From NCBI GenBank assembly GCA_001695595.3, contig MBPM02000023.1, positions 620,001 through 684,000 of the forward strand: DNA of 64,000 nucleotides. Direction: 5' to 3'. Source of the stretch: Plasmopara viticola (Eukaryota; Oomycota; Peronosporomycetes; Peronosporales; Peronosporaceae). The notes under the pieces are model-generated. The model saw nothing but the letters and a program-made list of their open reading frames with translations. It was not told the origin of the DNA and ran no database searches. The position numbers and the translations under genes are program-made. This document shows positions 1 through 9,314 of this stretch, one piece after another (the stretch's first letter is position 1; the number at the start of each line of letters is the position of its first letter).

Positions 1-1
1 T

Positions 2-166
2 TTGGCTGCCTTGTACTTTCGCTCCGGCGATTTGAAGATCAGTAGGATCGCAGTTCTCTCCGGACACCGCTGCAAGGTAGTGGGAGATTCTTACTTGATT
101 GGCGATAGATGCGGGAACGTCGTGTTTTTCAAGATCATCTCTGGTGCTCCAGTGTCCGTCGCATAA
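2..166 (+). CDS. Possible 3' end of a gene cut by the window edge
   Basis: An open frame enters from the left edge and runs 54 codons to a TAA. It is mixed hydrophobic/basic with no recognisable motif. The open frame and higher GC than the following sequence suggest a terminal exon, but a chance frame of this size is possible. I do not recognise the product. Confidence 0.3.
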   Translation: MAALYFRSGDLKISRIAVLSGHRCKVVGDSYLIGDRCGNVVFFKIISGAPVSVA

Positions 167-443
167 ACTAAAAAATTATGTGTCAGTGTTACAGTCTCAG
201 GCAAGTCCTTGATCCATCTCTGCTTATTGCATGACCACTCTGTCTCATTTGTTTCAAGCTCGACAGTATTAAATACAATCTGAATCTTCCTTTTGTTGCA
301 GAGAAGCCATCAACACGTTGATATGAAGCGTTTGTAGATAAGAGTGACCGAAAGTGAATACCCACACGGGCTTGCAAAAAGGTAGACGCGATTCAGACAT
401 TGCGCCAACTTATCTCCTTTAATCAAAGTGATTATTTGACTAG
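167..443. other. Intergenic, no gene seen
   Basis: Only short unsupported frames lie here. The stretch separates the partial gene at the left edge from the SINE-like insertion. Confidence 0.5.
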
Positions 444-454
444 AAGCAATACCG
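444..454 (+). repeat. Left target-site duplication of SINE copy 1
   Basis: AAGCAATACCG, repeated exactly at 770-780 on the other side of the element. Confidence 0.85.
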
Positions 455-769
455 TTTTCGGAAAAGGTTGGGGTAACGCCCTCCTTCCAAGCGCGGGGGC
501 TAAATGCTCGCGCGCTTCGGGCAGGTGCTCTCGGGCATCTGCAGGTCTCTAACGAGTCTCACCCTCGACGCGGCGGTCTCCAGCGCCAGGGCGCCACCTG
601 GGCTCTTACCAAGTCAGAACTACACAAAATAATGAAAGACCCTCACGGCCTCGGGGCTGGCTGCACTGCCCGCCGAACGAGACCCGACGTATGCGGACAG
701 CCGTGGACTAGCCATAGAGCCTTGCACGTGCATAACTTGGCAACGCGATAACGTAATACAATACAATAC
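455..769 (+). mobile_element. SINE-like retroposon, copy 1
   Basis: About 315 bp beginning TTTTCGGAAAAGG and ending in a short AATAC-type tandem tail. It is flanked by an exact 11-bp direct repeat, AAGCAATACCG, at 444-454 and 770-780. A near-identical copy lies in reverse orientation at 21954-22278 with a different flanking duplication. Defined 5' end, simple-repeat 3' tail, no coding capacity and private target duplications together point to target-primed retroposition of a non-autonomous element. I could not identify clear A and B promoter boxes, so its tRNA, 5S or other ancestry is unknown. It lies about 850 bp upstream of the ubiquitin-like gene. Confidence 0.82.
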
Positions 770-780
770 AAGCAATACCG
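770..780 (+). repeat. Right target-site duplication of SINE copy 1
   Basis: Exact match to 444-454, directly after the AATAC-type tail. Confidence 0.85.
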
Positions 781-1619
781 GTAGACACTAAAAATTGTCG
801 TCTCACAAGATTTTTTCTGCTTTATATGCTCCAGATCGCTACCTGGCGTAGCTAATAAAAATGTCGACCAAAGATTTGAAATGTCGAATGCGCACCATTA
901 CTCTGATCGTAATAATCGATATATTCGTCAACAGCGCCAAAGCTTGTCTGATCAAGAAACTTTAATTGCTTCATACGGAGGAAAATGATGAGATCGCGAT
1001 GCTCGTGCTTATCAAGTGGCCGTTTGCGTTGTAAAATGAAAGATTGGGTGTGTGGTGCACGTCAGCTTCTTGTTGGAGCGCCTGCGCTCCTGAGGGCAGC
1101 GGCAGTGATAAGGAAGCTATAGTGAGTTACGAGCTGCGCTTAACGGGTGTACGATAACATCAAGAAATGTTTATATTTTCCACCACATCCTTATCGCACC
1201 AACCCTTCATTCCGAACACGTATTTTGAACCCTTCGCTTGTCATAGACAAACTCGACGATGATACATTGCATCAAATTTTCTTGACCCACATGAACCACG
1301 AACCTCTCACCGCCAACGCCCACGTTGGCGGTGAGAGGATCGTGGCATGCTTGTGCTAGTGTCTGAACTACCAAAGCGTCAAAAAGATGGTGGGATGCCA
1401 TTATTTAATTGACTACCCCTAATCTCTTTGTATTTTAAAGGTGAGCCAATATTGTCTATCAATATGCATTATCCCTCAAATCCTGCGAAAAAGTCCTTTC
1501 AAGCCTAGTGTACGGTAAGTACTAACACTGACGGTATTGTGATTGAGAGCAGTACCATTTCGGAAAAATCGTAAAGGACAGAAGAGCACTTCGACCAAGT
1601 TTAAAACATCTCAACGCTA
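781..1619. other. Intergenic gap with one hairpin
   Basis: No gene is supported. The only structure I see is the inverted repeat at 1296-1345. The overlapping short frames on both strands around it are a by-product of the palindrome. Confidence 0.5.
1296..1345. repeat. Short hairpin, 23-bp arms with one mismatch
   Basis: Arms 1296-1318 and 1323-1345 pair over 23 positions with one mismatch (A1302 against A1339) around a 4-nt loop. The inner 16 bp of each arm are perfect, and GC-rich unlike the surroundings. It may be a tiny foldback element or a transcript structure. No T-run marks it as a terminator and it sits about 275 bp before a start codon. Confidence 0.75.
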
Positions 1620-2481
1620 ATGGACGGTGATACATCCTCTCCTACCACTCTACACGATGAATGGGAGCTTGTAGATGATAATGCAGAGTACGCAACATCA
1701 ATTGTTGTCTTATAATCTCAAAGCCTGATCGCATTTTGCCGTATTTGAACGCGCAGGACTAGCGCATCAGTGTCAACGCTACACGAAGCGGTAAAGACAT
1801 GGTTTGGTTCAGCTTTTTATTGGGCTTCTAACTTTTGGAATTACTGAAGTAGAAATTGAAGGACTCTGAGTACGAAGAAAATGGAGTCACACACGAGGTG
1901 CCCGAGGGTACTTTGCCCATTCGACTGCGCCAAGGCGAAAAGATTCGATCAACATGGTTTAAAGCCACACAGCGAGTCGACGAATTTGTAACTAAGGTGA
2001 GTTGTGTCCAACTTTGCGTAGGATTTTACGTTTAAGCACTAGCAAAACATTAATGCTGTTGCAGTTCTTTGCAGACGAGCTCGCGAAAGGGAAAAAAGTT
2101 AGGCTTATTTACATGGGCATGCTGCTTCTTCCTAGTCACACGATGGGCGAGTATGGTATCGAGAAGAACGGTGTGATTCATAGCGTTATTACTGACGCGC
2201 GTACGTATTCTTAACTTGATTTGTACCATATGGAGACTGATAGTCATGTGTAATGCTCGTATGCAGCTCCAATACCCACTTCGCATGTAGCACTTCACAC
2301 GAAATTCAAGCCTTTAGATTCGCACAATTCTCTGCTGGCTCTCACAGGCACCTTTCTGTACGGCATGTGGACACTCTTTTACCATTTTCCGGACTTCTTC
2401 ACGTGGAAATCCATAGCCTTGTTGGCACTTTTTAGCGCGATGCACATAATGGCAATGGTATCTCGTGTTACTTCCCATTAA
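1620..2481 (+). CDS. Ubiquitin-like domain transmembrane protein (TMUB1/2-like)
   Basis: Predicted exons 1620-1687, 1757-1790, 1853-1996, 2065-2200 and 2267-2481 join in frame to 198 residues. All introns are GT-AG and 56 to 69 nt long. Residues about 58-127 form a ubiquitin-like fold with the signature VRLIYMGMLLLPSHTMGEYG followed by a short I-H-S-V-I strand, as in TMUB proteins (kin of the HRD1-associated HERP/TMUB group in ER-associated degradation). The C-terminus has two hydrophobic helices (about 152-172 and 177-194), consistent with an ER membrane anchor. The first 50 residues are acidic and probably disordered. Family placement is from the fold motif plus the membrane tail; the cellular role in this organism is inferred. 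Start chosen as the only ATG giving a consistent splice phase. Confidence 0.85.
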
Positions 2482-2718
2482 GCGATTAACTCCGTGAGCC
2501 CGCCAAACACACTTTGAATGCCGCTGCGGGGTCGCCTAGTTTCAAATAGTCTCCTTGGGGCAGCTCATATTTATTAAGCTGCATTTTGTTCCTTCTTGGT
2601 GCTTTTTTTGGTTAATGCAACAATATATTTTTTGGTTTTTGCAACGATATATTTTTTTTGCCACTACGAAACCCTTGACGCACAAAACACTTATACTAAA
2701 AAAAATGATTTAGAGAGG

Positions 2719-4719
2719 TCACTTTCGTCTGCTAAAGAAAAACGATGCACCGGCAAGTGCTGCTACAGCAGCGGCATAGACAACCATACCAATTGCCGTA
2801 TCGCTATTATGCACTAGCGCTCGGCGCACAAGCCGGTAGTGAGGAATCATAAGGCGGACATATTTATTTCCCCAGGTGCGCGCTCGATTTACAGCATCCT
2901 TTAAATCGGAATCTTCGGAGAGCAAGACCTGCAATAATTAAGAAGTGAGTCATTAGTCTAGATATATCCCAAATTAATCGAAGCGTACGTGATCGCCTTC
3001 GTCGTCAACGTAAAAAATGCGACGGATGCTATTGTCACCAAGTCGGTTCTGGACATCCACAAGAAGCTCGTGCACGGACTCAGCAGAGCTAGTAAATCGG
3101 TGATTGTTACCATAAGAATCGGCAAGTTTGTAGACGAAAACGTCAGGTGCATGCTCTCCTTCAGTTAAAGGGTTCTCATACTGTGACACAGGGTCACTCG
3201 TTGCATTTGTTCCTGTTGACAATTGAAATTCATTCCAAGACTGTCGCCCCACCAAAGACGGAATATCAATACCTTCTGCATCAATTCTGTTCACACCGAC
3301 ATTCGATTGATCATTATCGACTTCTTCGTGCTCACCAGAGTCACTAGAAAGTTTTAAACTGCTCCGAAATTGATCCCACAACGGCTGAACACCTTCAGTC
3401 TTAACACTTTGAAAGGTGCCCATTTGTTGGACGACGCCGTGCGTGACCTGAAGAACATCCACAATACCCACCAACTTTCCTTCATTACCAAAGACGGGCA
3501 CGTGCAAAAATTTCCCATTGTGCATTGAATGGAGCGTTTCCAAGATCGTTGTTCCCAAAGTGGCTGTTTGTGGATCGGGCGTCATTACGCTTGACAACAA
3601 ACACTGATTGGGCTCCAGCGATAAAGCAACCACTCGTCGCATCAAATCCTTTGACGTAAAAATGCCAACACTTCGATTCGCTTCGTCGCAAATCATTACC
3701 GCGCTAGTCTTATGTATCAACATTGTGCGTGCTGCGTCAATAGCTGTGGACGTCGGACTAAGCACTGGCACCTCCGACCCTTCCGATATGATTGCCGATA
3801 GCGTTGGCAAAAATAGCTTTGCAAAACGTAAGATTACCACACGCAATGAGATAAATGCATTGAGCTACTTACCTTTTGCCGCAAAGATTCGAACAAATTT
3901 GCTTCCGTAGATCCTGACAAGCTCCTTTGCAACTAGTATTCGCAAATGATATTAGTAAAAATAAACTTCACTCTACTATTAGGCTGCATCAATACCTTTT
4001 TTACCGTTTCCTCCAATCGGTCGGATGATATTTGGTACGCATGCTCAAGTTTTGTGATAGCTTCATACAGACATTTAGCAATGTCCAGAATGCCTACCAC
4101 TGCAACCCACAAAATGCTGTTACTTTGAACGCTTCAAACAAATGCACTCCATTCGTCTAAACTGTTCCCCACCCTTATCATTATCCGTGACTGGCAAGTG
4201 GCGAAACTGTCCAGAAATCATCTTTTTAAGTGCGTCGATCGCGCTAGAGGTGGCTGATACACAGGATGGGTCGGGCGTCATGACCTCGTGGGCCAGTGTC
4301 GTGCTCGGGTTCCTACCCACTGCCACCACTTTTACCGCTACGTCTCTGTCTGTCAAAATGCCCGTAAGTAGACCGCTTTTGTTTACGAGTAGTGACGCGT
4401 CCGTCTTCCGCTCCACCATCATACGCACGCACTGCGCCACTGTTGCGTGGTCGTCCTGTAAAAGTGCGCGCGAAGGCCTCATGTGCTTCACGGATTGGCT
4501 GTGATTGCGAGTTGAGCGGTGCCGCCGTCGCTCCTGGGCATCGTGGGACATGGTCTCCTGATGCTGCTCCTCTTGTATGTATGCAGGCACTGATTTCCTC
4601 GAAAACAACTCATGCCCTTGCTGCTGGCGCTTTTTGGCCTTGCGAGCTGCTTTTTTAGTAGAAAAAACGAGTTGCTGCGGGCGAGGCTTGCGGTCATCTT
4701 GTTCCCGCTTTTGTTGCAT
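2719..4719 (-). CDS. CBS-CBS-PB1 domain protein with C-terminal membrane anchor
   Basis: Predicted minus-strand exons 4719-4173, 4099-3996, 3932-3873, 3816-2989 and 2928-2719 give 582 residues with every phase consistent. The N-terminus is basic and low complexity. A first CBS pair follows (about residues 75-210, with ILTDRDVAVKVV and DNDKVVGILDIAKCLYEAI after splicing). A second CBS pair (about 275-395) contains VGIFTSKDLMRRVVAL and KLVGIVDVLQVTHGVV. A PB1 domain spans about 475-550, and the final exon adds a hydrophobic helix ending in SRRK. CBS pairs usually bind adenine nucleotides or SAM and PB1 mediates protein pairing, so a regulatory scaffold on an organelle membrane is likely. The same order occurs in plant CBSCBSPB proteins. 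ATG 4719 is the first in frame after a stop. Substrate or partner is unknown. Confidence 0.88.
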
Positions 4720-4940
4720 CTCTTCCTGGTTGCCACTTATGTAAAAGACCTGATCCTTCTCCGACTTTTCGGTTATGCGGGCTTTCTCGGAACATTAACT
4801 ACCTTTCAAGTATATTCACAAATCGTGTACACAGGCTGTCCATCTCGCAATAGAACTTTCATAATCGATATATATACCATGTAGTAAGTCTACGGTATGG
4901 TACAAACGATAGAGAAGATTTTCATCTGAAGAATACTAAA
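4720..4940. promoter_or_regulatory. Shared divergent promoter region
   Basis: Only 221 bp separate the start codons of the CBS-PB1 gene (minus) and the conserved gene at 4941 (plus), so both promoters must lie here or overlap the neighbour's leader. I see no clear oomycete initiator motif. The assignment rests on geometry only. Confidence 0.5.
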
Positions 4941-5666
4941 ATGGCAACTCCTGGGACGGACAGTGGCGTGTACCTGGTGGACGACTCCATATTTGTGTCC
5001 GACGAAGCTTACATGATGACGCAGGAGGAGCAGGTGGACGAACTTTATCCGCGCCCGATCGATGAGATCCTCTACATCGCGAGTATCGTGGCGCAGCATC
5101 GTCTTCCAGTGCACGTGGTAAATAGCATTCTAGAGCTTGCGGGCGTTTTTCTCGTTTTCCAGGCCGAGACTTCAGAATTTGTACGTGGACATAGCGATAT
5201 GAACGAGGAATATGTGCAATTACAGCTGCCTACTCCTGAAAAGCTAGAAATTCCGCTTGGAGTGGACGTGAGTAAATGTTCCCTGCTGGTAGCAGACTGT
5301 GTGTCCAAGGACCAAGGGTGGGCCACTGATGGACGCGAACATAACGGAACCTATCGTAATTCGAGTTCCTGGATTGAGCTGGTGGTAAAGTCTCCGTTTG
5401 CAATGGATATTTACGAGATAAGAGAGACGGTGCGCGTACCAATTTATCCAAACCTTCGAGCTGGTAGAAATTTTCGACACCACCGTAAAGTATTTAGCAC
5501 CTCTGCAGTTTTGCTGGAAGAATTGAAGTTAGGAGACCGCATTTCAATCGTGCTTCGGTCACAATATCCAGGGTGGACAAACTCGGCTAAGCATGGTAGG
5601 CTGGCGGTCTGCTTTGCTGTGGAGCTAAATGACGACTTCTCGTTTGCCAATATCCCGTCCGAATAG
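4941..5666 (+). CDS. Conserved uncharacterised protein, 241 aa
   Basis: Intronless frame with a clear ATG and long uninterrupted coding sequence. Residues about 35-70 (ending HVVNSILELAGVFLVFQ) look like a short helical, F-box-like opening. The rest is a beta-rich region with the runs CVSKDQGWATDGREHNGTY, SSSWIELVVK and GDRISIVLRSQYPGW. From memory, uncharacterised fungal proteins share the pattern D-Q-G-W ... G-T-Y ... W-x-E and a late P-G-W, so this is probably a conserved eukaryotic family without an assigned role. No signal peptide or membrane helix. It is divergently transcribed from the CBS-PB1 gene. Confidence 0.8.
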   Translation: MATPGTDSGVYLVDDSIFVSDEAYMMTQEEQVDELYPRPIDEILYIASIVAQHRLPVHVVNSILELAGVFLVFQAETSEFVRGHSDMNEEYVQLQLPTPEKLEIPLGVDVSKCSLLVADCVSKDQGWATDGREHNGTYRNSSSWIELVVKSPFAMDIYEIRETVRVPIYPNLRAGRNFRHHRKVFSTSAVLLEELKLGDRISIVLRSQYPGWTNSAKHGRLAVCFAVELNDDFSFANIPSE

Positions 5667-6575
5667 CGTCGTAGTGGAAAAATTAATCAATCCTTATATT
5701 GCTCTACACTAGCGTCGTATAGCGGACGATAGGTGTTCGTTTAACCATTCATATAATTATTTTGAGAATGTACTCAACGCAGCGATTGTATCGAACTTAT
5801 AAAGAAATCAGGTAAGTCGCGGTCAGATTAGTCTGTCTGCGCAGCTGCGGTTATTCTTGGAAAGGATCTAGCGACACCGTCATCTCTTTTGCAATAATAT
5901 CGACAATTCCAACTCGCTAATGCAAGGTTGCCTACTACAATTTTAGCTGATGCCAGCGCCGCCCAGGTCGCGGGCGGTAAGTGTTTGCTAAATTTCAGAG
6001 CGTGTTGTTCGCTATTTGTTTTGCTCCCTACAACAGTACCAATGCGACGGCACATTTCAGACTAACTACCGTGATCGGCCACTTAACGCGTGGTGATAGG
6101 GTCTCAACAATTGCAACCCTTCGAATGCAGGTTTCAAGCATTGTTGATCGCTTTGCGGCTCCCCTTTGAAAGTATTTAATGGCTAATCCAAACTCACCCA
6201 CGTTATAAGTAGCTGTCATCAACGACGAGGTAGCCAAATTGGTGTGTGATTAGGCCGCTTCACTAGACTTGGAGTTGATGTCATGCAGAAGACGACACAA
6301 ATCTATGGATATTGGATGGTGTTTTACAGGCAATTTTTATCGGTTTGCATAATGAATGAGGCGGAAAGATAAACACAACACTTCAATTATAAGCTGGAAT
6401 GTATTTAAAATCGTATTCATAAATAGCCGTTTATTATATAGACTGGAGCAGCTGTCAAATGCATACGAAAATCTCAATATGTTAATTATGCTCGCAAGCA
6501 CCGGTATTTTGATTTTGACCAACCAAAACACTTAAGTCATTCCGCCGGCCACTCCAGTCAAATGCCATAACAAAA
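5667..6575. other. Intergenic, no gene seen
   Basis: AT-rich spacer between the conserved protein and UTP13. Short frames on both strands lack start context, domains or splice partners. Confidence 0.5.
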
Positions 6576-9314
6576 ATGAGCAGGTTCACGGCGTCGGCAC
6601 AAGCTCCTGCCGTTGCAGCTAGCAGTTATTCCACTCGCTCGGGTCTTTCTAAGGTTTGGCGTACTGTCAAGACACATGCTGGTGTGTACACAGGTGGTAA
6701 AGTGGAGCTTTTTGACGGCCACACAAGCGCCGCCGCCGAGGCTTGTGCACTTATGGCCTGCATGTTACACGATGACGTGGCTATCATTAATGCGGAAACC
6801 GGCGAGATCGTGCGTACTTTGCAACAAGACATTAAGGATAGCGAGACGAAGGAGTCATTTGTGGTGTTTGCTGTGCGTCCTGGCAAGAAGAATCAACTTG
6901 TGACGGCTGGTCGTAACCTCCTGCTGCGCGTGTGGGACTTAGACACTTTTAAGTGTGTGCGCACTATTAAGGCTCACGACACGCCCGTCTTGGCGATGTG
7001 TTTTGATCCATCGGGTACCCTGCTGGCTACAGGTGGCAGCGACCGCACAGTCAAGGTCTTTGATGTGGACAAAGGCTTTTGTACGCACAATTTTCGTGGC
7101 CATGTGGGTATCGTGACACTCGTGCAATTTCATCCTGATGCAGCGCGCTTGTCGCTTGTGTCGGCTAGTGATGATGCCACGGTGCGTATTTGGGACCTGT
7201 ACACGCAGAAGCAAGTGGCGTGCATCCAGGACCACATGAGTCTAGTGACTAGTGTGGCGTTCTCAGAAGACGGATACACCATGCTGTCCTCTGGACGAGA
7301 TAAGATCGTTAATTTCTGGGATTTGAGAGATCAGAAACTTAAAAAAACGGTACTGGTCCATGAAGTGGTGGAAGGTTTGGTTGTCGTGCCTTCCTCATTC
7401 AAATGTGTTGCGACGACAAAGTCTCATGAAAAGAAATCAATTTTCTTCCTAACTGCTGGAGAAAAAGGCGTACTGCGTCTGTGGCGTAGCAGTGACAGTA
7501 CTTGCGAAATCTTGTTTACACAAAACTCAGATGCGTCGTCGGCACTTACGTACATGGATCTGCTGCTTGGTACATCCCGTCGCGAGGTCGTAGTCGTGTC
7601 GTCTGAGCAGAACTTGCTAGTTTTTGATGAAAGTTTGGCTCGCCGTACGCAAATAATCGGCTACAACGATGACATTCTTAATCTCAAGTACATTCCAAAG
7701 GCAGATGCGAGTGGAGCGCCTTCGAACGTGCTGGCTGTGGCTACAAATAGTGAACAAATCCGTTTGTTGAACCGGAGCACATTGTCATGTGACCTTTTAT
7801 CTGGTCACACGGACATTGTCATGGCATTGGCAGTCTCCCCCGATGGTCGATGGCTTGTAAGCGTCTCTAAAGATCGGACTGCTCGCCTCTGGGACTTGCG
7901 GCCTACAGGTGGCAAAAAAATGGGCAAGACACTGCCACGCTGTGTGGCGACTTGTGTAGGGCATACAGAGGCCCTTGGTGCTGTTGCTATCTCACAGCGT
8001 GCCTCCAGTTTTGTCACCGGTGCTGCATTTTTTGTTACCGGAAGCTTGGACAAGACGCTCAAGATGTGGAGTCTTCAGCCACTTGCTGGCGTGTACGCTA
8101 CGCAAACTCAAGCTTCATTGACCGATTTGACGATTTCTACGCTCGGTGCGATAAAGGGTCACGACAAGGACGTGAATGCACTTGCAGTGTCACCAAATGA
8201 CCGCTTTATTGCTAGTGCCTCACAGGATAAGCTAATAAAAGTGTGGCACTCGCAACAGGGTGGCACCAGTCGGCTTTTGACGTTAGCTGGAGTGTGTCGT
8301 GGTCACAAACGTGGCGTCTGGGCAATTGAGTTTTCTCCAGTTGATCAATGTCTAGCATCCGCGAGTGGTGACAAGACGGTAAAGGTGTGGTCAGTTAAAG
8401 ACTTTTCCTGCTTGAAGACGTTTGAAGGTCATACTGCCTCTGTATTGAATGTGCAATTCGCTTGTGCTGGTATGCAACTTTTGTCTGCTGGAGCGGACGG
8501 GCTTGTTAAGCTTTGGACCATCAAAAGTAACGAGTGTGAAGCTACGCTGGACAACCACGAGGACAAGATCTGGGCTCTCGCTGTGGCCAAGGACAGCTCT
8601 GAGATGGTAAGTGGTGGTGCAGATTCGACAATTAATCTCTGGCGAGACTTTACGGAAGAGGAGGAGCGGCTACAGCAAGACGACCGTGATGCCAAGCTGC
8701 TTAAGGAGCAGAAACTCTTCAACTGTCTTCGAAATGACAAGCTCCTGGATGCTGTGCATCTCGCGTTTGAGCTTAACCATCCAAATCGTATGCTGCAAAT
8801 TCTTCGTGATCTTCTCGAGGGACCGCGACATAAGGACCAGCCAGTTCAGCACGGCAGTGACTCAAATAGCTTTTTGCCTGAGAAAATCTTTGTACCTGTC
8901 GTGCAGAGCCTGACAGATGAGCAACTTACAATATTCTTGGAGTGGCTGCGGGACTGGAACACAAATGCTCGCAACACGAGTGTCTGCCAAGTGCTGATAA
9001 GCACTATTCTGCGTGAAATACCTCCGAGCCGTCTGAAATCACTGCAAAGTGCTGCTCAGACAGTCGAAGCTTTGATTGCCTACAGCGAACGCCACTTTCA
9101 GCGAATCGACGTCCTGCTGCAAAAGTCTTATCTCGTCGACTTTAGTATTGTAACCATGAAGAGTTTGCTGCCGCTAACAGAAAGCGAGTCAGTTGTTGAA
9201 AAGACTGACAGCGACAGCGAAGCTGAAGAGGAGGTAGAGGTAAAGACAAAGCAGCAGCCACGAAAGCGTAGTCAGACTGTCACGGTTAAAAAAGACAAGA
9301 AGCTACGAGTGTAG
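6576..9314 (+). CDS. UTP13: U3 snoRNP-associated WD40 protein UTP13 (TBL3 homologue)
   Basis: Single exon of 912 residues. WD40 repeats fill roughly residues 55-690 as two propellers, with many clear repeat ends such as VRVWDLDTF, VRIWDLYTQ, ARLWDLRPT and IKVWHSQQ. The last 220 residues hold the Utp13 C-terminal domain, which in the family follows the second propeller (LRNDKLLDAVHLAFELNHPN, then a helical stretch). The end is acidic then lysine-rich (EAEEEVEVK ... KKDKKLRV), fitting nucleolar location. In yeast and animals the protein belongs to the UTP-B subcomplex of the small-subunit processome, needed for 18S rRNA processing. Length is near that of yeast and human homologues. Start is the first ATG after in-frame stops. 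Confidence 0.93.
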   Translation: MSRFTASAQAPAVAASSYSTRSGLSKVWRTVKTHAGVYTGGKVELFDGHTSAAAEACALMACMLHDDVAIINAETGEIVRTLQQDIKDSETKESFVVFAVRPGKKNQLVTAGRNLLLRVWDLDTFKCVRTIKAHDTPVLAMCFDPSGTLLATGGSDRTVKVFDVDKGFCTHNFRGHVGIVTLVQFHPDAARLSLVSASDDATVRIWDLYTQKQVACIQDHMSLVTSVAFSEDGYTMLSSGRDKIVNFWDLRDQKLKKTVLVHEVVEGLVVVPSSFKCVATTKSHEKKSIFFLTAGEKGVLRLWRSSDSTCEILFTQNSDASSALTYMDLLLGTSRREVVVVSSEQNLLVFDESLARRTQIIGYNDDILNLKYIPKADASGAPSNVLAVATNSEQIRLLNRSTLSCDLLSGHTDIVMALAVSPDGRWLVSVSKDRTARLWDLRPTGGKKMGKTLPRCVATCVGHTEALGAVAISQRASSFVTGAAFFVTGSLDKTLKMWSLQPLAGVYATQTQASLTDLTISTLGAIKGHDKDVNALAVSPNDRFIASASQDKLIKVWHSQQGGTSRLLTLAGVCRGHKRGVWAIEFSPVDQCLASASGDKTVKVWSVKDFSCLKTFEGHTASVLNVQFACAGMQLLSAGADGLVKLWTIKSNECEATLDNHEDKIWALAVAKDSSEMVSGGADSTINLWRDFTEEEERLQQDDRDAKLLKEQKLFNCLRNDKLLDAVHLAFELNHPNRMLQILRDLLEGPRHKDQPVQHGSDSNSFLPEKIFVPVVQSLTDEQLTIFLEWLRDWNTNARNTSVCQVLISTILREIPPSRLKSLQSAAQTVEALIAYSERHFQRIDVLLQKSYLVDFSIVTMKSLLPLTESESVVEKTDSDSEAEEEVEVKTKQQPRKRSQTVTVKKDKKLRV

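Noticed and set aside
7805..8062. Antisense frames within UTP13
   Set aside because: They are shadows of the WD40 coding frame, as with the antisense frames in the other large genes.
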